From Laccaria trichodermophora (lineage: Eukaryota; Basidiomycota; Agaricomycetes; Agaricales; Hydnangiaceae): a DNA stretch of 64,000 nucleotides. The notes beneath the pieces are model-generated. The model did not search any database and was not told the DNA's origin. It saw only the letters and a list, made by a program, of their open reading frames with translations. Location: NCBI GenBank assembly GCA_018417955.1, contig JACTVC010000013.1, positions 186,001 to 250,000 of the forward strand, read 5' to 3'. Made by a program: the position numbers and the translations under genes. Below, piece after piece: positions 48,162-60,229 of the stretch; the stretch's first letter is position 1, and every line of letters begins with the position of its first letter.

Positions 48162-48470
48162 ATGCCCACCTTCCTAAACGAGTCACAGCGTTCGCCGGCA
48201 TCACCATCAGCATCTCCGTTTTTCTGTCAACCACAACCACAATCACCACCACTGTCACCACAACCAGCACGGTCACCTCCACACCTCTTGATCACACCTG
48301 TTTATGAACGTGAGGACAACGTAGCCGCAGCATTGGAAGCCACGTATGTACCCCCCAACCCCCCGCAATCCCCATCCATGCTAATCAAACGAGCACCAGA
48401 GCAGCCACCTGTTGTCTATGGCCAATATGTGCCATGTAACGCACACCCACACCAGGTAAGTGTCCCATGA
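48162..48470 (+). CDS. Pro/Gln-rich hypothetical exon in the KDZ element
   Basis: The frame MPTFLNESQRSPASPSASPFFCQPQPQ..VYEREDNVAAALEATYVPPNPPQSPSMLIKRAPEQPPVVYGQYVPCNAHPHQ runs into a plausible donor GTAAGT at 48456, with an acceptor ACCAGACAG near 48500. The following sequence is low complexity, so a full gene could not be assembled. It may be an accessory ORF of the element. Confidence 0.35.
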   Translation: MPTFLNESQRSPASPSASPFFCQPQPQSPPLSPQPARSPPHLLITPVYEREDNVAAALEATYVPPNPPQSPSMLIKRAPEQPPVVYGQYVPCNAHPHQVSVP

Positions 48471-48529
48471 GGAACCGCAAACACCCTCGCTAACCAGACA
48501 GGTGCCCAGTGCCTGTTAACGGCTGCCAC

Positions 48530-48975
48530 GTCACCATCCCCCATCCCCGCTCAACGTCATCCAACCCCATCCAACATCATCCAATGTCATCTAACCCCAT
48601 CCAGCCCCATCCGTGCCTGTCAACAACCATTGGCATGCATCTGCACACATCAACACCCCTCCTGAACCCATCGACGCCCATCCAAACCCATCAATGCCCA
48701 TCCAAATCCGTCAATGCCCATCCACAGTGCTGCAACACCCCCATTTACATCCAACAGCATGGATTCACGGTGCATCCACACCATTCATGGCCACCCACAC
48801 CCACTTCAATACAATGACATTGGCATTTGACCCATCCATGCCCAACAACACCCAACCGCAGTCCCCACAAGCCATCTGAGCCCAATCCGAGCCCATCCAA
48901 GCCAATTCAAGCCCATCCGCGCCCATTCGAGCCCATCCATGCCCATCCGCACCCATCTGCGTGCACACTCATCCA
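48530..48975. repeat. CCCATCCA-type degenerate tandem repeats
   Basis: A C-rich stretch of imperfect CATCCA / CCCATCC / AATGCCCATCCA units. The open frames on both strands over this stretch reflect the repeat. From 48976 to 49780 nothing further was assigned; the sequence is T-rich with Cys/Leu-rich frames typical of such composition. Confidence 0.6.
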
Positions 48976-49783
48976 CATGCGCTCATCTGCGCTCATCCAC
49001 ATGTGCTTGTCTGTGCTTATTTGTGTGCACGTGTCTGTTCTGTTTTGTTTTTGTGTCTTCACTAAGCTGTTTTTTCTTTGCTTGTCCATCTCTGCTCACC
49101 TCTCTGCTTTGTCTCTGCCAGGTTTTGCCAGGCCCCGTCTGATTCATCAACAGCTTGTCATCTTGTCCCCTGCCTGTCTATTTTTTTTTTGTCTCTGCTT
49201 AGGGCTTGTACTTGGGTGTTTTTTGCTTGTGTGATCCTGTCCATATCCATCTGTTGATTTTTTACCTGTTTGATTTTTGTTGTGGCCTCAGCATTTGTAC
49301 ATCTGTGTTAAGTCATTCCTGCACCCTCCTGCTGTGTGTTTTGTGTTGTACATCTACATCAAGTCATCCCTGCACCCTCCTGCCGTGCTTTTTGTATTGT
49401 ACACCTTTGTCAAGTTTGTGCATATAGACATGCCTAGTTGGATTTTCCATTGGGCGTTTGTGTAGTGAATCTTCACATTGTTTCTGTACATTTACTGTTG
49501 CTCGCTGTCACTTGTGGCACGCATATACCCATAGCTGACTATCTGTTCAGTGGAGGGCCATCTGCCTGTACCGCTATGCCGTTGCCATTCATGAACTCCT
49601 TCTTGGGACACACTCATGCTTGCCGTAACACTGGAATCTCTTTGCTTCACCCATACTGCTGCTCTTGCCGAACAACTCCCCATTCTCGATGGTTTGCCCT
49701 CTAACATGTGCATTAGAAACAATTGTTCTTCCTTTTTCTGTAAATGTATATTAGTTTTGTGTTCATATAAGTAGCAAGCAACT

Positions 49784-52356
49784 ATGGCTACCAATACATG
49801 ATCCCAAAGACCAACAAACCGCAGTGGTATTTCTTGTGATCCACCAGTCTCATCATCTAAACCACCCTCTAAATGTAAATGAACAACATCATCTGCTGCT
49901 GAAAACCCCAAAACAAAGCAGCAAAAGTATGATGAAGATGAAGTCAAAGGAACTGGAAAAGGGCAGGGCAGAAAGGGGAAGAAGGAGGAAAAGAAAGGAG
50001 GTCTTAGCAGTGCCCCCCCTATTCCTGCAGGAATCCGGTCATTCCAGTGGAATTCCAGTGGATTCTGGTGGAATGGAATTTAGCAGAAGGCTCTGCTAAA
50101 CTATTTATTCCGGTGTTTTCCATTCCAGTGGAATTCCAGTGGATTCCAGAATGTACACCAGAATGTTCCCTGGAATGGTCTTCCCCGGAATGGATTACAG
50201 TCCAATCTGTTTATTTTATTTATTTGTTACTGTATTACACTTTATTTATTCTTGATGGGTAACAAACAATGTTTGTTTGGCAAAGATGCTCCCCAAACAC
50301 GGCCACTCTCTTCTTCAACCAACCACCACCATGCTTGTCACCGCCGCCAATGCCACGCTGTCACCGTCACCCATAGCCACCATCGCCAACATCACTCGTC
50401 GATCACCCATGGCCGCCACGACCACCAACATCCACCACAACACCTCTCAACAGCAACGTGGCAACGCCATGTCATGAAACAACAAGCGCCAAACCCACGA
50501 AAAGGCCACAACACCCACAAAAACACCACAGTACCCACAAAAACCACACCCCGCCCACAAAACCACACCCAGCGCCCACATACACCACCAGCGGACGCGT
50601 AACAACATCCAGTGGATACAGAACAACACCCCCGGACACAAAAAAATGCGCAATGGACATGTCAGTGCCCACAAACACCGCCAGCACCCACAAAATGACA
50701 CCCAGCACCCATAAAACAATGCCACAGACAACGACAACGACAGGACGACGTGTCCACGTCAACAACGATGATGGACGACATGCCCACACCAACAACAATG
50801 GACGACGTGCCACCCCAACGCATCTACGACACCCAGCACCCACAGTACGTTGCTACGGAGGATGAGGACGACGACGCGACGACGTGTCCCGACTATGACA
50901 TGACAATGTGTCCATGTCAACACGTCTACATCACACCACACCACCCCTTCCCCTCCCTCACTTCCCTCCTTCCCCTCCCTATCACCCCCTTCCCCTCCCT
51001 CCCTTCTCCGTCACCCCCTCTCCCTCTCCACCACTCCCTCCCCTCTCTATCACTCCCTCCCTATCCACCACTCCCTCCATAACTCTCCACCCCTACCCCT
51101 TTCCTTGTCCCTGCCCCTTTCCTTCCCCATTGCCCGCTCCCCTTGTCCCCACCCCCTTTCCTTGTACCTCTCCTTCCTTAAATATAGATTGTATGTAGTA
51201 GTATATAATAAAATATGTTTTGTGTCATTTTAAATACACTATAATTTGGTTTATTGACTTCAAATTCATTCTGAGTATTAAGTTGGTCATTAAGTCACCT
51301 GACTTTTAGCTGATCAGGACATGTACTGGTAAATTTACATGAGTTCAGAGGATTCCAGTGTAATTCCACTGGAATGACTGAATTCCTGCAGGAATAGGTG
51401 GGGCACTGTAAAGTACTGAAAGAAAGCACTGAAAGGGAAGAAGAACAGGTATGCCTTTTGCCCCACACTTGCCATGATACTAACACTTGATTACTTTCAG
51501 AAAGACATCTGCCATGCGAGCTGAAGAGGATGCTAAGGCTGGCTCCCCTCTCAAACTTACCAGGTCTGTCTACCATTTATCCCAAATCCCTTTCACTAAC
51601 TGGTGCACAGAGCTGAATGGGAACTTGAGGCCAGTGGTATCTCAGTTGCACCACCTAAGCGAGTCCACCCAGCTGCTGCACCTCCCATCCCAGCCATGCC
51701 CACTCTCCCATCTGTACATGAGCAAGACACCAATGATGATAACAGCGACGTTGATGACAAAAGTGACAGTGACATTGACATGGACAACAACAGCCCCAAC
51801 ACCAACAGCAGCAGCAATGGTGACAATGGCAACATGGATGATGAAGACAATAGTGATTGTGACAATGATGGCCATGACAGCAATTGTGACAGCACCAAAA
51901 ACGATGAGGATGAAGATAGGGATCAACATAACTCACCCAAGAAAACAAGTGGTTGTCATGATGATGAGGATCATATCAGAGATCGTATTTGTGATTGTGA
52001 GACAGCCCGCGATCGAGATGACAAGTTCAACAACCTTTCTGGTGAACTTGACAGCATGGACTCTAACCCAGGTAGGTACTTGAATGTTACATATGTATAA
52101 TGTATACTAAATGTATCACAGATCCTTCAACTGATATTACAAGCAACATTGCTAACATCAACATTGATGAAGACATCGATGCTGATCCCTGTGGTATGTG
52201 TCTAGCTACCTCTCTTTTTTTAAAGTGGATTAACTCAAATATTAGAACCAGATGTTGAAATCCCTAGTCTACCACATACTCCCCAATGCAAGGGGAAAGC
52301 AAGACAAATGAGTTCACCACAAACACCTGAACTTCAAGGGGCATCTCGTGTTATAG
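49784..52356 (+). pseudogene. Polar/acidic accessory protein of the KDZ element
   Basis: Starts MATNT*SQRPTNRSG..SSKPPSKCK*TTSSAAENPKTKQQKYDEDEVKG, with TGA at 49799 and 49880 where CGA would restore the frame. A basic segment (GRKGKKEEKK) is interrupted by the element 49998-51418 and resumes after it. Further exons are KTSAMRAEEDAKAGSPLKLT, then AEWELEASGISVAPPKRVHPAA followed by a long Asp/Asn/Ser run (51760-52060), and two short exons bounded by GTAGGT..CACAG and GTATGT..ATTAG introns. No domain was recognised; it is perhaps a disordered DNA- or protein-binding accessory factor. Confidence 0.55.
49998..51418 (+). mobile_element. Non-autonomous KDZ-like element (1.4 kb)
   Basis: Perfect 8-bp target duplication AAAGAAAG (49990-49997 and 51419-51426). 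Ends GAGGTCTTAGCAGTGCCCC and, reverse-complemented, CAGTACTTTACAGTGCCCC, continuing into CTATTCCTGCAGGAAT-type subterminal repeats. The inside has an ACCCACAAA / ACGACG-rich part (50290-50900), a CCCTCCC pyrimidine tract (50940-51170) and an AT-rich part (51180-51290). No gene was accepted. Confidence 0.88.
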
Positions 52357-52734
52357 GTATGGTGATATTTATTTGACATTATATTTAAGGGTTTTAATTA
52401 TAAGCTTAGGGGGTGTTTTATGTGGTTGTGCACATGGGAATAAGGCCAATATGGCTGATCTCATTGATGCAGACAAGGATGCCAATGACTCTCAAAAAAT
52501 TTTGGGGAAGGTTTTACTGTGACTGGTGGCTACCACTTTTATCATAATACCAAGGCATATGCCTAGAGCTAAATATCTATATCTCAAGCATAATTATGAA
52601 AGGCCTTTCATTTGACTTGCTTATGTCTCTCATTCATTTAAATGCTGGGCTTCACTCATAAGTTGTAGGAGAATTACCCTTGTGAATTTCATAAAGGTGG
52701 CTGGCAATTTCATTGCAGATTTTCATACTTATCT

Positions 52735-53205
52735 CTCAGTATTTCATTCTGAATTTCATATTTATCCCCACTCCTTTCATTGCGACTTTTCATTATTCAG
52801 CTCTCAATATTTCATTCTGAATTTCATACTTATCCCCACTGCTTTCATTGTGACTTTTCATTATTCAGCTGACAGAATTTCATATTTATCCCCACTCCTT
52901 TCATTGCGACTTTTCATTATTTACCTCTCAATATTTCATTCTGAATTTCATATTTATTCCCACTGCTTTCATTGCAACTTTTCATTATTCAGCTCTCAAG
53001 ATTTCATTCTGAATTTCATATTTATTCCCACTGCTTTCATTGTGACTTTTCATTATTCAGCTCTCAGTATTTCATTCTGAATTTCATATTTACCCCCCTT
53101 CTTTCATTGCGACTTTTCATTATTCAGCTGACAGAATTTCATTCTGAATTTCATATTTATCCCCACTGTTTTCATTGTGACATTTCATATTTACCCCCAA
53201 TATTT
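52735..53205. repeat. Minisatellite, about 69-bp unit, about 7 copies
   Basis: The unit contains TTTCATTCTGAATTTCATA, then TTATCCCCACT, then a TTTCATTG..GACTTTTCATTATTCAGCT segment. Copies start near 52740, 52809, 52876 (shortened), 52935, 53004, 53071 and 53137. The open frame at 52682-53080 reads through the units and is not taken as a gene. Confidence 0.85.
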
Positions 53206-53379
53206 TCATTGGGATTTTTCAGATGTATCCCACATGTCAGGGTCCATGCAATGGGCTTCCATGGAAGTGGTCACATGACCAGTTACCAAAAATGGTCACA
53301 AAACAAAAGTTGTAGCCCTACAGTGTAGCTTCCCAAATCTGTTTGAATTGTATTCTGAAGTGCTCCCATTGTGGAGATA

Positions 53380-54058
53380 CAGTGACTAGGCAAAAGTCTT
53401 GCACCACACAAATAATTCTATATCCTCTCCAAGTTCAAGGGAATAGTTACCATATATATATGGTAATATACAGATATCCTATATACATCTTTGACATGAA
53501 TATGAGATCTGGATCTTATGCCCTGCTCCATGTAGGAAAAAGTGAAAAAACCAGGGTTTTAAGAGTTTTACAGATACTTCATGTGAGGGTCTGAAAAAAT
53601 GTGAAGAATTACATACTTGCTAACCCAAGTATACAGCACTTTGAATCATATTAATTGGATTGGCGGTTGCTGAGATATAGGTGTAAGAAAAGGGCTTGTT
53701 TTGGTCAAATAGTCTATATTTCACCACATTTGACCAAAATAAGCCCTTTTCTTACACCTATATCTCAACAACCGCTAATCCAATTAATATGATTCAAAGT
53801 GCTGTATACTTGGGTTAGCAAGTACTTAATTCTTCACATTTTTTCAGACCCTCACATGAAGTATCTGTAAAACTCTCAAAACCCTGGTTTTTTCACTTTT
53901 TCCTACATGGAGTAGGGCATGAGATCCAGATCTCATATTCATGTCAAAGATGTATATAGAATATCTGTATATTACCATATATATATGGTAACTATTCCCT
54001 TGAACTTGAAGAGGATATAGAATTATTTGTGTGGTGCAAGACTTTTGCCTAGTCACTG
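53380..54058. mobile_element. Tc1/mariner-type foldback element
   Basis: A 679-bp near-perfect palindrome with arms of about 325 bp and a small loop near 53708-53730. The ends read CAGTGACTAGGCAAAAGTC on both strands and are bordered by TA on each side (53378-53379 and 54059-54060), the target duplication expected for Tc1/mariner. The frames at 53343-53594 and 53844-54056 are the same sequence in opposite arms. No transposase is present. Confidence 0.9.
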
Positions 54059-56387
54059 TATGAGGTAAAGGAATGTCGAAAGTGTCGCATTTTTTTTTGT
54101 ATTTTGTGTTTTTTCTCTATGAAAACAAAACCAAATAACATGATTTCAGTATATTTAGAAAGCTAAAAGAAAGGGCTACAATTATTGTATTGTGGGAAAA
54201 ATGACCAAAAAAGGAAGGTGCATGTCCTACTATAACAGTCAGATATATGACTACAAAAAAGTCAGACTTATACTACACAGTTTACTGATGCACTATAAAA
54301 GACTACAAAAGTTGCACTTAGACTACAAAGTTAGGGTTAGGGCCAAAAGGTTATCTTGACTACAAAGTTTGTAGTGTGCGCTTTTTCATTAGAAAAGTTT
54401 GTAGGAGAAAATGCAGTTTGTGTCAGTGCATGGATGAAAGCTCTAGTTCATGCACTCATTGAGAGGCTTGGAGAAAAGTCTGACACTCTTTTGAAAAAGA
54501 CAGAAAGCCCTACTGGAGATCAGAAGATTGTTGCAATAGGAGATAAACTTGATAACTTTTCAAAACTTCTGGATCTATACCCTTATGATGATAAAGGAAA
54601 TTTTCATGGAAAGCTGAAACCAACATCTCATGATGAATTTAAACCAGTGTTACTTATCTGTCCTAATTCTCCATTTTGTATGACTAAATCATGCAAGCGT
54701 TGATCTTTGATGCAGCATACTCCTTCCAGAGATATACCAACTGTGACTTTGATCAAGGGAAATGAAATGCATGAAAAGGCATATGTATTAACTGGCATCT
54801 GTACATCTTGCAAAACATTGTACTGGGCTGATTGTGAACACACATCCAATGATAACATAGTCAGCTGAGTTTACTTAAATTCTGCTTGCTATCTTAAAAT
54901 TGGTCAGAATACATGGGTTGATCGTGTCTTCTCTGCTGCTGTATTAAATGGAATGTACAGTTTTCATGCATCAGCAGCTGCATATACAGACTTCTGGAAT
55001 AACAGTTATTTAGAGAACAGGACAGGAAAAATGACAAGATGGCTGATTTGGCAAGCATTTGTCCAAGAATCAATATGTTCACTTGGGGCAGCTTTACAAA
55101 AGACTTGCAGCTTCCAGATGGCCTTCCCATTGATGATGTTACCAAATCAGCTTTTGAAATACTAGGAGATAATGGATATATTCGAGCTGCTCATGCTCAT
55201 GAATGTACTGAATGTACTCAACCCTATAAGGCTATTGCAGATAGTTTGCTAACTGGTGAAGATCCAGCTGCTTTAGTTGGTGAGGATGAAAACAGACATG
55301 TACCTCCACTTGTTGGAGAAGGGGCTGATCTAGCAGCTGCAGATGCTGCTCAAGCTCGACTTAATGCTCAACAACATAATCAGGGTGCTTCAGACACAAA
55401 TGTTGATGAAAATGCTGCACCTGTGAAAATGATTGTGATGGATGGCATTGTTATGGGGCCAACACATTGTGCATATGACAATTGTACTTCTGAGTTGGCA
55501 AATGCACATGGTGGAGTATTTTGTCACTTTCATGACTTACAATATGGGGCAAAATGCTGTGTACATGGTTGTACATCAACAAAGAAATCTGGAACACAGG
55601 CCTGTAGTGAACATCAAGGTGAATGGAAAAAGCATTTAAATAGCAGAAGCAAACAGAGTTTAGCTGGAGTAAAAAGAATGCTTCAGCGACCTGCAGAAAA
55701 TATGCCTTGGCAACCTTCTAATGAAAGACCTGTACAGCCTCATGACCAACCAGCATCTGAACCACAAGTCAAACATTATTTCAACCCTTCTCGATTTTAT
55801 TGTGTAGAAACCATAACTGCCCCATGTGGTGTTGTTATTGCATGGACTCAATTTGACAAGGCAGAATCACCAACAAATATTTTAAATTGGTTGGAATCTA
55901 TCTTTCCAACAGAGGAATCTAGACCAAATTACATTTGCATTGATAAAGAATGCCTAGTGCTTTGAACTGCGATAGCCAATGGGAGCTGGGAGCAGATATG
56001 GAAAAAGACCACTCAATTCATTGTGGATAGCTACCATTACATTAATCATCACACAACTGACTATATCTGTCATAAATGGTGTAAACCTGCACCTCTCAAT
56101 AGTTCTGCACCTAATCTGGTTATATCTGCTGTTGATAAAAATGGTCAACCATATTTGAAAAGAGCCTTCAATACTCAGGTACAGTTCTTAATTTTATAAT
56201 ATATATTTTATAACTTATTGCTTTTGCAGGCTTGTGAACAATTAAATTCATGGCTTGGTGGATTTGATTCCATCTTGAAAAGAATGACACAAGGAAACTT
56301 TAACTGGTTTCTTCATACTATGCTTTTCTATCACACAAGATATGTGATTAGAAAGCAGGAATTAAGTAAAGATTCTACTGAAGAAGA

Positions 56388-59300
56388 GAGGTCTTTACGC
56401 TGCCACTGCTTTTCTGAGCAGACTCCAGCCAGACTCCATTGGACTGAGGGTATGCAGAACAGATATTTTTCTGCTTTGCAACTGCAGCAAATTTTCTGGT
56501 GAATGTCCGAAGCTTTTCTGAGCATTTTTGGTCGGACTGAAAAGTCTGACGGACTTTTCTGACAGACTTCTGATGGACTAACAGCAGGACACGCAACACG
56601 GATGGCACGACGACACAACAACATGATGACAGGACGACACGACGACGACGACATGATGATGATGACATGACGATGACAGGACAACAGGACGACGACGACA
56701 CGATGATGTGTCAACGACACGCGACATGGACGATGCAACGACAAAGGGAGCAGCCACCACCCACGACACGATGACATGTCCACGACATGTGAGGACGACA
56801 ACATGAGAACAACAACACAACAACACAACGACGTGACAACAATGACACGATGATGATGATGCAACAACGTGATGACAACGACACAACAACGTGACAACAA
56901 CGACACAACAATGCGACAACAACGACATGACAATGCAATGACAACGACGACATGCGAGGATAACGACACGACATGTGAGGACAACAACAAAACATGCGAC
57001 ACTAGGATGGCAACACGACATGACGCAGTGACACGTTGACCATGTGTGTGTGAAGCGTTCACTCTGAACTTCTCGCATAGCTGAAGCCAAGAGGGAAGGA
57101 GGAGGCAAGAATGGGTGGATCTGGGATCAACACCCATGAGTGAGCAATGAGCAGTTACAAGATACTCAGCTGGCCCAACATGATTATGCATACTGTAGGA
57201 AGTACAGATATACAAAGCACTACATGTAGTGCAAGAGGATGGCAAGACTGCTGACAAGATGGTGGTTCAAGACAAAAGATCAATATATTATGTAAGATAT
57301 CCAAATCTAGCTATATACCACTGTTTGACTATGGCCTCTGGGCATTCCCTTCCAATCCTATATCACAGCGTGCCAATGGCCATGTGTGAATGGGGATGAG
57401 GGCCCAGCACCACCATTCCCTCCCCCCTCCGTTACTCACCATTCCCTCCCCTCACCATTACTCACCACTCCCTCCCCTCACCATTACTCACCACTCCCTC
57501 CCCCCACCCTTACTCCCCTCCCTTGCTGCTCACCACTCCCTCCCCCCTCCCTTGCTCCCTCCTCCTCCCTTACTGCTCCCCACTCCCTCCTCCCTTGCTG
57601 CTCACCATTCCCTCCCCACTTCCTCTTCCCTTGCTGCTCACCACTCCCCACTCCCTCCTCCTCCTCCCTTGCTGCTTACCATTCCCTCCCCCCTCCCTTT
57701 CTGTTCCTCCCCCTTCACTTTTTGGAGGTCTTTATTGTCCCCCACTGATTCCTGCAGGATTCCTGAGGATTCTTGCACAGTCCCAGGACTGAGTATTGGC
57801 TGATGTACCAGCCAATTTTTTCAGTCCTGTGGGGGTCCATTCCTGAGGACTGAAGACAGTCCTGAGGATTTTCAGACAGGACTAGTCCCAGGATTGATGC
57901 ATTTGATGAGTCACATGACCCATGAACATGTGCTTGGAATGTATCACGTGATGCGATGCATCCTGTGCACATGTTTGTTGATCATAGTTTTCATATGTGA
58001 CACGTCACGTCACCTTTCTCTTTCAACTGCGACCACCACCACAACGAAAACGACACAACAACGACACAACACCTGACCACGACAACCACGACAACATCGA
58101 CAACCACGACCACGTCAACATCGACGACAACAACAACATCGTCGACCACAACCGCTTACAACCCCACAGCACACGCGGACGACGACAGAAACACCGTGGC
58201 AATGCCACGTCACGACAACAACACACGACGACCACGACGACATCGACCACAACCACGACATCGACGATAACAACAATGACGACCGCTTACAATGCCCACG
58301 GCACACGCAGCTGATGACGGAAACGACATGGCCATGCCACGTCACGGCACGACACACGAATGAGGCCCACCACCCGCAAACGACCACGGCGCCCACAAAC
58401 GACGACACCGAACACGCACGACGACCCACAGACGACGATGAATGTCGAGCGCCCACGGACAACCACACCACCACCTTCCGCCACCACCCACGGACGACGA
58501 GCGCCCATGGACAAGGACAACAACCCCACCCACGGACAACGACAACCCCGTACCTGCCAACGACGAGTGCCCACAGACAACGACAACCCACGAGCGCACA
58601 CGGACGACAACGAGCCCCCCATGCACGATGGCGCCCCATCCACGGACGACAATGCCCACGCACAGACGACGACGACCCTCCACCCACGAACGACAAGCGC
58701 CCGCGGACAATGAGCGCCCACAGACAGACACGAATGACCCCCCCACCACTGCCAACGAACGGCGAACAAGGCCGCCACCGACGAGCGGCAATGCTCCCTG
58801 TCTGTTCCCCCCTCCTTGTCTGTCCCCCCTTCCTCTCCATCTCCCTTCCTGTCTGTTCTCCCATCCTGTCCTCCTTCCTCTCCATCTCTCTTCCTGTCTG
58901 TTCTCCCTTTCCTGTCCTCCTTCCTACCCCTGTCTGTACCCTCCTTCCTGTCTGTCCCTCCTTCCCCCCTCCCTTTAATATACTTATAAATTAATTTTGA
59001 TGTCATTTAAAATAGAATTAAATTCTATTATGTATTGATATATGAATGCTTTAAGGATGGAAACAGAGTTAAGTTCATAAAGGAAGTTAGAGGAAGTGTT
59101 TAAACAGGTCACAGATGGTTAAATGTCATGTAGTCCTCAGGAATCCTGAGGACTTGACAGAATTTTTCTCCTAAAACTCAAATTTGCCAAAATTATGGTG
59201 TAGTCCTGCAGGAATCCTCAGGAATCCTCAGGAATCCCCAGGAATCCCCAGGAATCCTGTGAGTCCTGCAGGAATCAGTGGGGGACTGATAAGTACTGAC

Positions 59301-59859
59301 TTTTTGTCCCTTCCCCCTCCCTTTCTGATCACCACCCCCTCCCCACTCCCTCCCCCTTCTCTGTAACATAGAATGTAGTAAAATAAATTTATGTAGTTAT
59401 AAAATATACTTTGTTTTTTGAAACCTCAATGTCTTAAGGAATTCAGCATAAGGTCTGACCAGGGCCTGACTTGTTTAGATTTACTTATAAGAATTGCAGA
59501 CTGGACACTGAAAGTCTGTTGGAAGTCGTGCCATTTTTGCTTAGAAGTCCATTGGAAGTCCAGTGGAAGTCCAGCAGACTGAGAACTTAGCAATTATGAC
59601 TGGTTTCTGCCTCTGTCCATTGGAAATCCAACGGAAGTCCAACAGACACAGAATTCCAGCCAGTCAAACCATTTCTTGCTTCTAAATGGCTTGAGCAGAC
59701 TTTCATTGGACTTTGCCTGGACTAGCAGCAGAATCCAGTCATGTCCAACAGAATCCGACAGTCTTCCAACAGACTGTCCACTGAGTCCATCGGAAATGGC
59801 AGGGTCCATTGAAAGTCCGTCGGATTCCATTGGACAAACAGTGGGAGTGTAAAGTACTG
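56388..59859 (+). mobile_element. Non-autonomous KDZ-like element in the transposase exon
   Basis: Perfect 8-bp target duplication GAAGAAGA (56380-56387 and 59860-59867). Ends GAGGTCTTTACGCTGCCACTG and, reverse-complemented, CAGTACTTTACACTCCCACTG. Inside are an ACGACACGACG-rich part (56590-57010), a CCCTCCCC pyrimidine tract (57400-57720 and 59310-59360, split by the nested copy R) and an AT-rich stretch (59365-59430), followed by GGAAGTCCAGTGGAAGTCC-type subterminal repeats. Confidence 0.88.
57725..59298 (-). mobile_element. Short KDZ-like element, copy R
   Basis: 1,574 bp with perfect 8-bp target duplication ACTTTTTG (57717-57724 and 59299-59306). It is the inverted near-identical twin of copy L (42472-44055). 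Predicted peptides over 200 residues are the same in both copies but occur on both strands and are low complexity, so they are not annotated as genes. It sits inside the pyrimidine tract of element 56388-59859. Confidence 0.92.
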
Positions 59860-60229
59860 GAAGAAGAAGAAGAGGGAACAGTAGATGACTCACTTTAGAA
59901 TTACACAAACTAAATGTATATACAATATCAATCAAGTCTGCTGATCTATCAATGCCATCTGATCAATCTATATTTAAAATCCATCCATAAAATTAGTAAG
60001 TGCATGGGAATTTCATTCAGAGTCCAGCAGAATCCACTGGAATTCCATTCAGAATTCAGTGGAATCCATTGGAATTCCATTCAGAATCTGGCAGAATCCA
60101 TTGGAATTCCATTCAGAATCCAGTGGAATCCACTGGAATTTGAGATTCCTACCATTCCGGCAGACTCCAGATGAAATTCTGACATTCCATGGGAGTCCGC
60201 TGGAACTCATGGGGGAGGGTAAAGTACTG

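Larger units (their letters stand above)
54356..59898 (+). pseudogene. KDZ transposase with CxC5/CxC6 cysteine clusters
   Basis: KDZ proteins are RNase H-fold cut-and-paste transposases of basidiomycetes. N-terminal helical region, then a CxC5-like cluster (CPNSPFC.., CTSCKTLYWADCEH), YLKIGQNTWVDRVFSAAVLNGMYSFHASAAAYTDFWNNS, a CxC6-like cluster (IVMDGIVMGPTHCAYDNCTSEL..CHFH..CCVHGCTST..CSEHQ, about 55430-55620) and the core (NPSRFYCVETITAPCGVVIAWTQFDKAESPTNIL, DSYHYINHHTTDYICHKWCKPAPLNSSAPNLV, FNTQACEQLNSWLGGFDSILKRMTQGNFNWFLHTMLFYHTRYVIRKQE). An intron lies near 56178-56229. Lesions: TGA at 54701, 54866 and 55963, a one-base frame change near 55100, and insertion of element 56388-59859. Across that insertion the frame rejoins to ..STEEEEEGTVDDSL and stops at 59896-59898. 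Confidence 0.85.
47701..60229 (+). mobile_element. KDZ transposon (12.5 kb) with nested elements
   Basis: Left end GAGGTCTTTACCATCCCCCAT; right end, reverse-complemented, CAGTACTTTACCCTCCCCCAT. Both continue ATGAGTTCC.GC.GA and then reiterated GGAATTCC-type subterminal motifs. It carries a polar-protein gene and a CxC5/CxC6-KDZ transposase gene, both on plus and both decayed. Nested inside are elements 49998-51418, 53380-54058, and 56388-59859 (which itself contains 57725-59298). The flanking octamers differ (GACTTACT left, ATGGTAAT right), and the flanks belong to different host sequences (XPG relic, Helitron relic), so the outer ends may come from two insertions joined by rearrangement. Confidence 0.75.

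Noticed and set aside
56331..57257. 308-codon minus-strand Val/Ser/Cys-rich frame
   Set aside because: It covers the ACGACACGACG-rich stretch of a non-autonomous element and the antisense of the transposase exon; it is a composition artefact.
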